Both the position numbers and the translations under genes were made by a program. DNA of 64,000 nt from Rhizophlyctis rosea (lineage: Eukaryota > Chytridiomycota > Chytridiomycetes > Rhizophlyctidales > Rhizophlyctidaceae). How positions within the stretch are numbered: position 1 is the first letter of the stretch; each line of letters starts with the position of its first letter. The stretch covers positions 124,001 to 188,000 of the forward strand of contig JADGJC010000017.1 in NCBI GenBank assembly GCA_027596075.1. Reading direction: 5' to 3'. Below the pieces are notes generated by a model, which ran no database searches, was not told the DNA's origin, and saw only the letters and a list, made by a program, of their open reading frames with translations. Below, piece by piece: positions 22,629 to 34,690 of the stretch.

Positions 22629-24469
22629 TCTGACAAAAATGTACTGAGATGAATAAAGCGCATGATGCAACCATGCCATTGCCTGAAATAGATGCAGGGC
22701 TTTAGAGAAACAACCGGTATTTATATGTGCAGTCCCATTCGAAGGGATGACGATGATTTTCGGGGTATGCTATGAAGGATGGATGCCAAAAGTGGTGGCT
22801 CCATCTAGCTCCATCGGCTCCGTGAGTTTCCAGGCCCTGATGTGCCAGACTTACCAATGGGTAGCAAATGTCCGAATGTCTTCTGAGTATCTCTTCCATC
22901 ATGAGACGTCTATCATGATACACCATTGACTCGCCATGCTGTTCAGGTAGGGAGTTTTCAATGACTTAAGCAAAATCGGGGCGTGCGTCATGCCCCTCGA
23001 CCATTATTTACTTCATTTTGACTCGCTTAATGTTGTGACGCACATGTTGCCTCAATATACCGGCGTTAGCTGCGACCCTCAGATTCAAGTTGGTTCTAAG
23101 AAGTTAATGACATGACCAAGCGGTACAATGATACAACAAGAGCACCTCCAGGTGAATCGTCCTTCCATGCAGAGATCAATGGGCTCCATTATTTGGTTCT
23201 TCGGCGAGTACGGTGTCATCGTCCGTCTGGAAAACGACTTCAAGGATGAGAATTTAGAGACGAAAGGGTTTCGATCGTACCTCAGAAGCATTTGGACCCG
23301 TTGGATGGACTATGCTAGCCTCCCTCCGGAAACCCTAAACGCCGCGCTCCGGTCTCAATCCGAAGTTCCACATTAGGAAATACGGTTGCCAAAATCGAAC
23401 GTCCTTGTCATAACCCTTCACGTCACCGAGATTAAGGGATGTGAGTTATCCATATAAGGATCGAGGACGCCCTTCGTTGTTTGAAATTTCAGGTTGCTGG
23501 GCTAACGTCCGAGCCCGAATATTGGGACCCTTGTGTGTGATTGCAGAGTTGCCTATTTCCCTAATTTTGTCCGTGAACCAAATTCCCCAACAACCAAGCA
23601 TCCCATTTATACAAGTGAACGAATTTCCCGCGCTTCCACCTTATGCGTGCGGCACAAGTTGTTGGCAGGGGCCGATTGCATACAGGACAACTGCGAGAAG
23701 GAACGTTGACCGTTTTCGTGGCAGGTCTGGTGGGTGTTTTGGTGGGTGTTTTGGTGACAGGTTGCCTTAGAGCTTCTCGTCGCTTTTGGCGGCAGTTTCG
23801 GGGGCACGTGTGGTGGAAGCTTTGGTGGAAACTTTAGTGGAGAACTTGGGGAAGGATTTTTGGCAGCAACATCAGCAACGCTTGGACGTGTGACTAGAAG
23901 AATTGTGCTGATCAATCATCATATCATGCATGGAAATCTACCTGTTGAAACCCACCTGAATTGCTAGCTTTTAATGACATGAGTGGTAGGTCCGGATCAT
24001 GCCCAAGGAAAGGCTGCAGAGGCTGCACGATGCTGACACAACGCACCCCATGGAAAGGTTGCACATCTGAGGATCACCATTCTGCAAAGAGAACACCGTG
24101 ATGTTACTTGCAATGCCTTGATAAACGCACTAAACCCCCATGCCGGTCGCACAGCCACTGATGGCCTCACCTTTGCTTCTGCTTTTTGCTTGCTAAGGTT
24201 CACCAATGTCATTGTCTCCGCACTGATGTCATTTGTACTCGACTCAATCAGAAAGGCAATATAAGCCCAATCACTCGATTTACGTATTCACCAACTTCTG
24301 CACCAACTTGGAGGATGAAAAGGTGACACCATCATACCACGTGAACACACCATACCACGTGAACACACAATAGCTGCCAACAAACCTCCAATCTAATATT
24401 TGCTCTACAAGTAATCTACAGAAGACAAGCTCTAACTGAATCAGCATAAACTTGAATACAAAGTGCTCT
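22629..24469. other. Gene-poor 1.8 kb between receptor and GH16 gene
   Basis: No convincing gene in either strand. It contains a 12-bp unit GGTGGGTGTTTT in two tandem copies (23729-23752) and an 18-bp tandem duplication annotated separately. Short frames here begin without ATG or are low-complexity. Confidence 0.5.
24333..24368. repeat. Two tandem copies of an 18-bp unit with CACGTG
   Basis: Perfect tandem duplication, 24333-24350 and 24351-24368, unit CATACCACGTGAACACAC. Each copy carries one palindromic CACGTG (E-box). It lies about 100 bp past the stop codon of the GH16 gene. Confidence 0.9.
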
Positions 24470-25845
24470 CTATGCAAACAGAGTGAGCGCCGTTACGATG
24501 ATTCCTCCCACTGCTGACGCGGCTCCCAACTTGACAACGGAGCTACCACCACCAGAGGCCGTTCCTGTTGTCTTATCATTAGGGATGGCAGCAACTGGGG
24601 CTGGGGCACCTCCACTCCCACCACTGGAAGGATTAGCAGTAGCTGAAGGAATGGTGGCCGCAATGGAACCGGTAGGGGTCGCCATGTTGCCAAACTTGGC
24701 AACAGGCCTGTCTGATGCATCGTAGCACTGGATTGCCAGCCACTCAAAGCGTGCGGAATGAGAAGCGACCCCTGACCAGTCCGCATCGCCAGCCCAGTTT
24801 CCCTTGTCTTGAGCGCCCCAAAGACCGATTTTGATCAAAGCTGCCTCGGTGGGATAGTAATTTTCACCCGGTTTGAGGCCTGTGGCATTGACGTTTTCCG
24901 ATGTGGTTGTGATGTTGCGAACCTGCCTTCCATCAACGGACCACCTGTATGTGAGAAATCAAATTGTTAATGCCTCATGAAGAATGCCAATGTCCAATGC
25001 AAGATCTCTGAACTTTAACTCACGTCAGTCCGGTGGATTTCCAGTCCAATTCGTAGATATGAGGTATGGCAATGCCACCAGTGACATTGTGATGTCTACC
25101 ATGGCGTCCTCGATTGGGATCGTCTCCACCATTTGCCAATGCCCGAGAGTTATACCAAAGGTTGGATTGGATTTCGCTAGGAGTCTTTCCCACGGTTTCC
25201 CTGTAAACAGATGGTCAAATATGCATACATGAAGGCATGGTCAGGCACTGACAATTGGCACAAATGACCCACCAATCGATTTCATCTCCGCGGTCGGACA
25301 TGGTGATTACGGTAGTCACCATACCGGAATCTGCGCTTGCAACCATTTTGGCGGTGATTCGTGCATACCGAATGTACCGAGCAAAAGCTCCGACCGGTCC
25401 TCCACTAAGCATTACCAGAATCCATCAGTATTATGATTCAGAGGAACAAGTAACAAGGCGAAATCTTGAAGTTCAACTTACGCTGCCTTGTTGGCATTAT
25501 TCAAGGTCAACGTAAGACCATTGCTGCCGAACTAGTTGCACATCTTTGGTTACAAGCTCCATATATCATGATCGCCAACAAGAAACATACACTGAACGTT
25601 GGCGCATTGATCATCTGCACGAACGGGAACTGATCCGGATTATGGTCAAGAGGAAGATATTGATCATAGAGGCGGTCACGAGTACTCAGATCACGCCATA
25701 GCGCTTGATTGCCTAGCGACCAGTTTCCCGATACGCAGGAACCCGTTCCGCTACCCATTTGATGAAGAGATGGGTTTGGAGCTAATTGGCCTTCAGCGAC
25801 GACTGAAGCAACCAAAGAGGCCGCGAGAAGTAGTCGAAGTGACAT
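24470..25845 (-). CDS. GH16 cell-wall transglycosylase, CRH-like, GPI-anchored
   Basis: Exons: 25845-25591, 25531-25482, 25404-25273, 25200-25024, 24944-24470 (1089 nt, 362 aa). CRH enzymes cut chitin and join it to beta-1,3- or beta-1,6-glucan in the fungal wall. The protein starts with a signal peptide (MSLRLLLAASLVASVVAEG). The catalytic motif is EIDWE at 143-147 inside SDRGDEIDWETVG, completed only by splicing at 25273/25200; E143 would be nucleophile, E147 acid/base. ELDWKSTGLTWSVDGRQVR and IKIGLWGAQDKGNWAGDADW are the other GH16/CRH blocks. A Ser/Thr/Pro/Gly-rich stalk and a final hydrophobic segment (AASAVGGIIVTALTLFA) indicate a GPI-anchor signal. CRH subfamily placement is inferred from architecture. 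Confidence 0.9.
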
Positions 25846-26507
25846 GGGAGTCGTCGGTGAAGGGCTGGAGGCGGGGTGTTCACAGGGACACGGGTGTGAG
25901 CAATTGTCTATCAGGGTAGGAGAATGGACAACCTTGACCAACACAAGAGCTCGTCCAAGGCAAATGAGGCTGTTATATGAGGCAAGCGAAACTGAGAGCA
26001 AAGCAGAATGACCACAAGCATCACTTCCTTCCTCAAGACTTCAAAACTCCTTTTGTACTCGCCCCCCATCTTGCCCGTGTCCCGCAGCAACTTTGCACAC
26101 GGCGGGGCGTTTCTGCCCTTGTGGCACAATCAGCAAATAAACTTCGGACGCATAGCGGTTAAGGTTGCGATGTCGCACATGGTAGGACAGTGCGGACGAT
26201 CGACTTGTATATATAGCCATTGTTGGCCACATGGTAGTACCATGTCAATTATGTGCGACCTTAGTACGACCAACCTTGAACTTTAGAGTGTTCAATGGTT
26301 ATTTATGCTGGAACTCCCATGAATGTCTCAACAAAGGCAAAAGAACATCAAACACAGAATCCATCACGCTGCAACTTTCCAGACCAAAATGCATATCAGA
26401 ATTTGTAGCAATAACACTGCATAACGCTAGCCTATGAACAATCTAAACAAAACAAGTTGCCAACTATCCTCTACAACATCTCACAATAGCCATATCCCAC
26501 CCAACGT
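25846..26507. other. Intergenic: GH16 promoter and hemocyanin-like 3' end
   Basis: 662 bp. A TATATATA run sits at about 26,207-26,214, some 360 bp upstream of the GH16 start. No gene is recognised. Confidence 0.5.
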
Positions 26508-29500
26508 CTATTCGGCCGTAGGAACTTCAGCCACCCACGTAATCTGGATGTCCCTGGAGGCCCACGCAGTGCTCTTGCCGATGGAGTCGGTGATGGAGCT
26601 TTCGAACTTGCGGTTGAAGGGGTAGCTGGACACAGAAAGTCGACATGAGCTCTTGAAGAAATCCGTGATTACAAGTCCACCAGCCCAACTTACCCCATTT
26701 CCCGCGAGTCCGGGTACTTCTCCTTCGCACCACAGAAGGACATACTGCCGCAACCTTCCTTGTTGGGAACTTGGTCCTTTTGCCAGTCGGTGGCGATGAC
26801 GACGAGACGGAAGGGCTGTCCGTTCGGCAAACCGCGAGGGACAAGCATGTTGTACGGCCACCCACAGTCGCAGTATGATTCTGAGAAGGAAAAAATTAAG
26901 AGATGAGCGAGAAGTCAAAACCTCCATGCAAGCGAAATAAAAGCGGATCTCGAAATAACCTACCAGTGGTACGGTCAACCTGCGCACTCCGAGAGTTCTG
27001 GTTCTCGGTACGGTCATCCATCTCATCGTCCCTCTTTTGCGCGGGCTTCCGGATGACGGAGGACAAGTCGGCGGAACGGGAGATGACGTACTTGGAGTTG
27101 GCGGGGATGGTGGCCTGGAGACGAACCAGCAGTCAGCAAACAGCATAAAGTCATCAAATCTACCACACACACCGACCTTGAACTTGTCCATCTCAATGTA
27201 AGCCCGACGGTTCTCAGCTTGGGAAGTAGGAGCAATGAAGACACGAAGCGTGACGTCCGCCGGGGTGGCAGCCTTGTTCTCGATCCTGAAGAAGTACCAG
27301 AAGTCGCGCGGGTAGATGTAGGAAACCTCCTCAGTCTTGCCAGAGTCTTCCGCCCACTTCATTTGGCGCTTGCGGATCGCCGTGTAGAAGCCATCGGTCA
27401 CAAGCGTGGTCTTTTGTGAAAAGTCTTGATCCCAGTTCTGACCGCCAAATTGCTGTTGAGCCCATTGTTGCACGGCAGCGGGGTCGTTGGTCTTGACTCC
27501 AGCAGCGCGAAGCTTGTCCGAGAATGCGAGAATAATGTCGGACGACTTGTGGGCCTGTTGGCTGACCTGCTTGCGGAAGGCAACGGGCGGCGCGTCGGAG
27601 AAGTTGTTGGGCGGGAGGCGATCTTGCCAGCGGAAGAAGAGATCGTCGATGTGCGAGTGCCAGCGCCAGAAAACGGGGTCACGGACGGCAGTACGCGTTT
27701 CGTACATGAGACCGGGAGCGATGTTGGGGTTGCGGTAGTTGGCTGGGTTCGCAATCCAGGCGATGAAGACGTGACCCTGTAATATGAGAAGCGTTAGCAC
27801 TGTCATCATTCACACAACTGGACAAGGTCATTTGATGTTTCTTGAATCCCATACCATGTTGTGCAAACTACCCAACTGCTGCAAGCTCTTGCCAGCGGGG
27901 TTGGATTCGAGGGTGGCGCCTAAGGTGTCGGGAGTAATGGCGCTACCATCAGGGAACTTGCCAGCATCAATAGCCTTGATGATCGCGTCCCTCCACGCCT
28001 CCAACTGCGCAACCGGCTGGTAGCCAGGTTGTCCCTTGACACCCAAGTCACTGATCACCGCATTCGCAGGACGAGCCGTGAACGTCATCTGCCCGTTGAA
28101 GCGGAGGTCGTCGTCAGCAACGTCGCCTTGGCTGATCGGTTCGCGGTAGTTGGAAAGGGGGGCGGCACGAGGCAGACCAACGGCCTCACGCTCGGCGTTG
28201 TAACGGGCGATCATTTGTTGGTGCATGTAGATGAAGAGCTCGCCTTGGCGGTCCTTCATGCGGCTGTGTGCAATGAAAAGAATGCATGAATTTGTCTGAA
28301 CCACAACGATCTTGCGATTGGGTAGGCAACATACATCTGGCTGGGGTTTCTGGGATCAGGGAGACCGGTGTTGGGGTAGACAATGTGCCTGAATGACAGC
28401 GATATTAGTTTCGATAATCCATCAACATTACTCAAAGAACAGCCGAACCCTACCAGTGCTCATGATGTTCGTTCAAGTTCTGGTCTTCTCGCCAGTAGTC
28501 CAAACTCTCCTCTGGGTCGCGCCTGTTCTCCTGGAAGACTTGCGCAATGGTCTTACCGGCAGCGGGAGCGTCCTGAGGCTTTGCCGCGTCAGGGGCAGCG
28601 GGCTGGACACCAACCGGGGTTTGGCCTTGCTGCGGTTGGGCAGCCGGCTGTTGAGGTTTGGGCTGAGCAGGTTGCGCAGGTGGGGCAGCTTGCACCGGCT
28701 GTTGAGGCTTCGGTTGAGCGGGAGCGGGAGCGGGCGCGGGTTGGTGGGGCTGCTGGGGTTGCTGAGGTTGTTGGGGTTGTTGTTGGGGTTGCTGGGGTTG
28801 TTGAGGACGGGGAGAGAGCCCCAAACTCTGCATTGTTGATTGCAAGAAGCCCAATGCGCCTCCTTGATCTTGTTGGGTTTGAAGAGGGGGCTGTTGGTGT
28901 TGTTGGGGTTGCTGAGGCTGCTGAGGTTGCTGCGGAACAGTCTGGTGGTGGACAACGCTGCTGGTGCGCTGAGTGGTTGTCTTGGTCGAGGTCCTGACAC
29001 TTCCATCGGGCCGCTTCTCTCTGACTTCCACTGTCGTAATGATAGTTCCATCCGGCCGAGTTTCAACCGTTGTTTTGGTAACGGTGCCGTTCGCGTCGGT
29101 GTGCGTGGTGGTTCTGGTGCTGCTGCCGGGGACGGTGAGTGCCTGAGCCCTTGGCGGGGGCACGAGGCCAGCGGGAAGATGGAATGCGGGCTTGGTAGGA
29201 TGGGGTACGGCAACCTGCGGTGCACGAGCACTGAGGGATTTGATACGGAGACCGGCGCGTTGAGCGGCAGGGTGGTCTGGTTTATGCAATGGGAACAAGC
29301 ATTACAATGAGTTCTTATGGGAGCAAATCGACTGTCAACCTACGAGTGATGAAGACCATGAGAGCGTGTCGAACGGCCTCAGGGTCCTCCTGCCTCGCCA
29401 ACTTCTCGGCTTCGTTCACCACAGCCTGAAATGTCCATAAATCAACACAAGTCTAATACATTAATCAACTTCGTCAAAATGGTACATACGCCCAAATCAT

Positions 29501-29794
29501 TGTTGTGGTCCAATGCAGCTTGCATGAGCTGCTGCTCGATTCTCTGGGCCTTCAAGGCCTGTTCGGGGTCGAACACGGAGAATCCAACCGGGTTGACACT
29601 CCCAGCCTCATTGCGGAAGTTCTGAGGGACAGTCAAAAACTTGTCCACACGGCTGTTAATTGAAGGACGTACAAATAGTGAGTAAAATGGTCAGATGAGA
29701 CCCTTGCACCCCAAAGTGCATGAGTCCCGTCACAATGTGGGGTGCATGGAGCACCACAACCATACCTCTGAACATCAACGGTACCAGCGAGCAT
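26508..29794 (-). CDS. Arthropod-type hemocyanin/prophenoloxidase family protein with long insert
   Basis: Ten exons: 29794-29766, 29652-29490, 29425-29344, 29276-28454, 28388-28335, 28263-27855, 27776-27177, 27114-26964, 26880-26694, 26625-26508 (2616 nt, 871 aa). This type-3 copper protein has hemocyanin N, M and C domains. CuA ligands: H363 and H367 in NEHHEHWHIVYP, and H398 in KDRQGELFIYMHQQM. CuB ligands: H518 and H522 in SLHNMGHVFIA, and H560 in RDPVFWRWH. All six His are kept. The C-terminal domain shows CGWPYNMLVPRG and YPDSREMGYPFNR, as in prophenoloxidase. No signal peptide is seen, also like prophenoloxidase. Between N and M domains lies an insert of about 200 residues, Thr-rich then Pro/Gln-rich. 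Phenol oxidation or oxygen binding is plausible; other fungal members act in secondary metabolism, so the substrate is open. Confidence 0.93.
28690..28955 (-). repeat. Pro/Gln-rich codon repeat inside the hemocyanin-like gene
   Basis: Coding-strand CCN-CAR-CAR triplet repeats specify many PQQ units, interrupted by a short non-repetitive stretch (GGALGFLQSTMQSLGL). The repeat is imperfect at the nucleotide level, so it has not expanded recently as a pure microsatellite. Confidence 0.85.
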
Positions 29795-30595
29795 GATTGG
29801 TGACTACGATGTAGGTAAAGATCGTGTTAATTTGAACTGGTTCAATGTAAGATTTCGCTCCTTCTGGTGAACAAAGTGCGGGTGATGGGTTGGGAGCTTC
29901 TTATATGATGATGATAGGTGGGGGAATCTTTGACCCATAACAGCACCTTGGGCTGGTGTTGACAGTGCCAACCACCCTGGTGGCAAGCTGACCCGTTGCC
30001 AGCCTTGTGGTTCATGCTACCGCGCATGTTGCAATCCACTCTGGGTCCTGGTGTTCAACTCCTGTCAAAGGGGCTTTCGACCTACGTAAGTACGTGAAGT
30101 TGTCAAGATGAGGGATTTTTGCTTTGGAGGGCCTTTTCCTCCTCAACCCGCGACACGTTCAGGGAATGTTTGTCCCCCCCTGTTGTGCTGTAAACACTGG
30201 TTGCCAAGCCTCATCCGCAGCAGGCCCCAAAGGCTTGGTCCAATGGCTCGGACCCCCCAGCCGAAGGCCCACTTGTATCCAGCGCCACCGGGCTCACAAC
30301 CATAAATGGTCAGATAACCTGACATCAGGCTGGTTGTTGCCCCAAGACGCGTTCTCAAAGTGAAAAAGGTTCTTACGATGATGTGACGCCAACCCATTGG
30401 ACGCGAGGGTCCTTGCACAAGGCACCCGGGCAGCCTGCTTTTTGAAGCCTGGCGTTTTTTCACGCAAAAATGGCAGCCTACTTCAAAGGATTTCGCGAAG
30501 AATAGCAAACGTAATTACATTATATGTGACATCAAACAACAATTTAACCTAAAAGATGCCTCGCTGTACACCAAAACAATCCAACGCTGCTGATT
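29795..30595. other. Intergenic: hemocyanin-like promoter and TM9SF 3' end
   Basis: 801 bp, both flanking genes on the minus strand. On the minus strand a CATATAAG sequence lies around 29,900-29,910, roughly 110 bp upstream of the hemocyanin-like start, a possible TATA element. No gene is seen. Confidence 0.5.
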
Positions 30596-33274
30596 TTAAT
30601 CCAGCTTGACCTGCAAATCAACAATGTGAGACGAAACAGCAACCCCGGTATCGCCAAAAAGTCCGAAAACCAACTCACATTCGCATAAATCTTCCTGACA
30701 AACTTATGCGCCGCATAATGCCCAACAGTTCCCAACATCATAAATAGCCCAAAACAAGCGACCGCCGTATATCCAAAATACCAACTCGTTTGTAATGCGC
30801 CGTACATCCTACATGACACCAGTCAGCACACTCTTTACAGCTCAAACACCCACAACTTCAGCTTACTTGGTGATGACGAGGAAGTAGTAAATAGAGTATA
30901 AGAAAACGTAAACAGCGGTAGACCCGCTTGCAAGGAAGCTGATCCAATGCCATCGGTGGTCTTCAGAGTTGAGCAAGAAATCTGGAAGCGAGATAATATA
31001 AATCGCCAATGCAGGGGAAACGTAGCCTCCCAACTTCACTCACATGTTGCAACAATTGAGACGCATGCGGTGACAATCAACATAATTACAAATACGAGCT
31101 AGATTTATGGCGAAAGAAATGATCAATGCACTTTTCATGACTGCCTCGTCGAATCTCGACTCACCAGCATGAATCCGTACACGTAGTACAACTTGTACTG
31201 CCAAAAACTCGTAAAGATGAAATACATCTCGATGAAAATCGATCCGAACGGAAGGATGCCACCGAGAGCGATGATCGTCAACGGTTCCGCGTACCTGCAA
31301 ATCAAATCAGTGAGTATGACGGAGGAGCGCTACACTTCTCACAGAAACTCACCAGACTTTGTCTGGAACTGGTCGCGGAATGGGGTTAATTCGACAAGGG
31401 AAGTTGGGTTCGCCGGACCAATTGCGCCCAATGATAGCTCCGAGGAGCGTCAACGGGAACGCAAGGAAGAACCATATTGATAGGATAGCGAGCTTCAAGT
31501 AGATAGAGTTCATCAAAAAGTCGCAAGATGCTGCGTGAAAACAGATATTACCATCGTTGTGAATGGAATCGCACGAGTTGATACGTAATACACCGCCACG
31601 AAGTTCACGGAAAGAGCAATCAATGCCACAGCACCAGGCCATAGTCCGGCAGTAACGAAGATACAGCGAACCCAGTTCCGCCCTGCATCATCGAGTAAGT
31701 CATTTGTGTGTCTCGTACGGATCGGCCTTGCTAAACACCAACCTCCGTATCTCGTGTAAAATCCACCAGCATAGTAACCAGAGACAAGGGATGTGAGGGC
31801 GTATAGAAAGACCGTTGCCGTCATAATCGTTGCTCGTCTGTTCACTAAAGTCAACCAAACATATCAACACACAGACACTTGAATAATACTTACTCCACGT
31901 AAAGATCACCAATAATCGTGCAAATGATGACGGAAAACATGAGCGCGCACAGCTGGATACCGGTTCCCAGAAGCGCGGAAAACATCGTCAAATGTGATGG
32001 AGAACGGAAAACGTCTCCGTGGACCTGTTTCCACCCATATTCGTCGCCTAGATCCCGATCCATATCTAGCAGACCCTCTTCCTTATCGTAGCGCGCATAG
32101 TCCCGCCGCAGGGTTCGTAGCAAGATAATGCCGACCAAACCAGTGAGGACTGACGGAAAACTCGTCAATTTTTGAAGATGAGAACGAGAGCATGATGATG
32201 GCACGACTTACAGATAACCATCATGAAGCTATTGAAGATACTGAACCAATGAATCTGCCCGTGCGTACGTTAGTCTTGGCCCTCGAATCAACAATAAGGC
32301 CAGCGACGCACCTTATGCTCAAAAAAGTCCTTTTCCAGATACGCCTCCCATCGGTTCTCATACGCCACATCGGTTTTAGTCCATGTAACGCCCCATGTAA
32401 AAATCACATCAAGCCCTTTTTCGGTCATGGGAAGGTCGATTTTCCCATCCGAAGTCATGTTAACTTCGATGATCTATAAGGAGATATGCTATGAGAAATT
32501 GACGAAAGCTTCGACTTCGTCATGTAATGCAACGTACCCGATCACCGTTGTAGGTGATGTTGAAGTGTCTGTGGGTATATAGTTGAGGATTGCTGCCAGG
32601 TTTGCCGTCAAACGTCCCGACGTATCCTGAGGTGGTATGAGTTTGATCCTTCCAAAGTCTTCCTGTCACAACGCAGTATGCATTCACCTCCAATCGGCAA
32701 ATCGTCAATGTACATCTGATACAGGTACTTATTGGTGATCGCGTATCTGAAAATTTGAATATCTTTCTCATTCAGATGCGTCTTGCATAGCGGAGTCTTA
32801 GCCTGGTCCACTGTTCCCCTGTAAGTTTGGGCACCACAGTTTGCGTTCATAGTTGACCTCCACCTTGAAACTCCATAGGTATGCCGGAGTACGTGAGCTC
32901 AACGCCTATCAGGGCTTCCCCAAGCGTCTCGTGGTGGTGATGGACTATATATCGACGATCAGATGTCAGCCTGCGTCTCAAGACATTTTGAACGCCGTGA
33001 TAGCACACCTTCTCCGTCGCCAGTGCAGTAAGGCAGGTCCTTGAAACTATAGGTTTCTTGCCGGTTTTCGTAAGGACCCACGGTATTGAACCACAGAACA
33101 ACCTCTTCTTTGTTATCATACTGCGAACACAGAAGTTAGTACCCGTCTTGTTTTGACCTCAAGTACTCTCAGACCCACACTGTGAGAATGCTCGTCAGCT
33201 CGGACAGCCAAAGTAAACAAAAGGGTAGCAAGCACACACAGAAGCGTGTGGCGAAGGCGCCAAGTGACAGACAT
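30596..33274 (-). CDS. Transmembrane 9 superfamily protein (nonaspanin, EMP70; TM9SF3-like)
   Basis: Sixteen exons: 33274-33179, 33120-33009, 32944-32864, 32810-32688, 32626-32538, 32473-32312, 32254-32212, 32149-31894, 31837-31743, 31682-31552, 31492-31353, 31294-31165, 31098-31044, 30981-30867, 30808-30679, 30610-30596 (1773 nt, 590 aa, almost the length of human TM9SF3). Nonaspanins are endosome/Golgi proteins acting in sorting of membrane proteins. Signal peptide, then the luminal domain with [18 protein letters not shown] and [10 protein letters not shown]. Nine hydrophobic segments follow [14 protein letters not shown]. Further blocks: [37 protein letters not shown]. The C-terminal KLD fits the KxD/E Golgi-retention signal. 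The last exon encodes just VKLD. Splicing of the acceptor at 32810 was chosen because it restores the exact family spacing. Confidence 0.95.
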
Positions 33275-33688
33275 TGCCACAAGGTTCACAATGTTATGTT
33301 CGTGGTATTCTCTTCACGATCCGGTATAGGAGTGTACGCGAAGCAGCTAAGACTCCTATGCCACCAAGAAAAACTTGTCAACTGCTGGGGATCAGCCGGG
33401 AAGACGTGAGAGAGAAGGAGAGCCCTGTGAGTGACCTTGTGGCGCCCGATGCGGAACGCCACGCAACACATCCTCATATGGCCGCAATTTGCACCCATCC
33501 CATCCGATGGATGACATCATGCACCTATAAATTGCACACTCCTCCCATCTCATCCTCGTCCTCGTCTCTCATCCTCATCACGTCTGTGCCATCTTAACCC
33601 AGCTCCATCCGTGTCGTCCCTGCTAAGAAGCTTATATACAGACCCAACAACAAAGCAACGCGTAAAACACTCCTCAAACACGTCCACG
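33275..33688. other. Divergent intergenic region, TM9SF / BAP31-like
   Basis: 414 bp between divergent starts. It includes a C/T-rich stretch just upstream of the BAP31-like gene (about 33,540-33,600). No other feature is seen. Confidence 0.5.
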
Positions 33689-34371
33689 ATGACATTTCTT
33701 CCAGAAATCGTGATGGGCGACAGCGGTTCCCCCCTAATCAATGGAATCACCCTCCTACTCCTCTTGGAGTGCGCCCTTATCATCCTATTCTCCCTGCCGT
33801 TCCAAATGAAGTTCAGGAGAACTTTCAGTGAAATCCTTGTTACCAGTCCAAAGTAGGTTTAGTCCTTGTTACCAGTCCACCCCATAGCACTTCGTTGAAC
33901 AAACTGACTAACAATCACTCGCAGCCTCAAGACCGTCCGCACAGTCTTCGTCACCGTGTGGGTCATCCTTGCGCTCATGCTTTTGGACAACATCTTGCGT
34001 CTCGGTCAGTGTTTCTATCAATCTTTGAGCCGCTATGCCTGGATTCGCAAAAATTCCACCTCACCTAACTGGTTCGTCCAAATCCACCAGCCCGCCTTCA
34101 ACACCGCACCGCCGTAGACCTCTACACAGCACAACAACTCCACGGTCAAAAGGCACGAAGGCAACGCGACTTCTTCATCCTCTCCTTCACCCTCTTCAAC
34201 GCCGTCGCCCTCTACCAAATCGTCCTGTTGCTCCTCCGAATGGGCCGGTATCGGAAGGAACGCAACGCTTTCGAAGACCAAATCAAATCGCTCGGTGCCG
34301 TTCCTGTTGAGGTTCTCGGGTTGGAGGGCAAGGCGGGCGGAAAGGTCTTTACCGGACGGAAGAAGGAGTAG
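33689..34371 (+). CDS. BAP31/Yet-type ER membrane protein
   Basis: Exons: 33689-33852, 33925-34004, 34091-34371 (525 nt, 174 aa). BAP31 and yeast Yet proteins are ER proteins involved in export or quality control of membrane proteins. Three membrane segments are visible: ITLLLLLECALIILFSLPF, TVFVTVWVILALMLLDNI, and FFILSFTLFNAVALYQIVLL. The diagnostic features are FSLPFQMK after TM1 and TAQQLHGQKARRQRDFFI before TM3. The long C-terminal coiled coil of animal BAP31 is reduced to about 50 residues, similar to short fungal forms, and the protein ends RKKE, a partial dilysine retrieval signal. The 86-bp intron before exon 3 is required because the intervening frame contains a stop. Confidence 0.85.
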
Positions 34372-34690
34372 ATCGTTCTTGTTGTCAGATGTATCAGTAC
34401 GGAAGCGGTAGGATGGTTTATGATACCGTTATGAATTATCCCCATTTGTAAATATAGCCCAACATATTGCCGGTTATTATGACATTTGAAACAACATTGA
34501 ATCCACTGGTGGAAGGGTGGAGGAGGCGGGCGTCAGACTCTCGCTCTGGGAATGACTCTTAAGTTGGGCTATGCCTAGCCATTCAACCGCAATTCCCAAA
34601 TCGATTATAAGAATGTAATTCAAAAAAGAAACGCACTATACACATATTTACTTATACACAAAGAACCGGAACCGCGTCCCAACCCAGCCT
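34372..34690. other. Convergent intergenic tail region
   Basis: 319 bp between BAP31-like and SMC4 ends. Nothing recognisable is present. Confidence 0.5.

Noticed and set aside
23607..23915. Minus-strand frame with PPKLPPHVPPKLPPK repeats
   Set aside because: It has no ATG start, no splice context and low-complexity content; more likely repeat-derived non-coding sequence.
28383..28997. 204-codon plus-strand frame rich in Val, Gly and Glu
   Set aside because: It is antisense to the Pro/Gln-rich repeat of the hemocyanin-like gene; repeat-coded stretches create long shadow frames.
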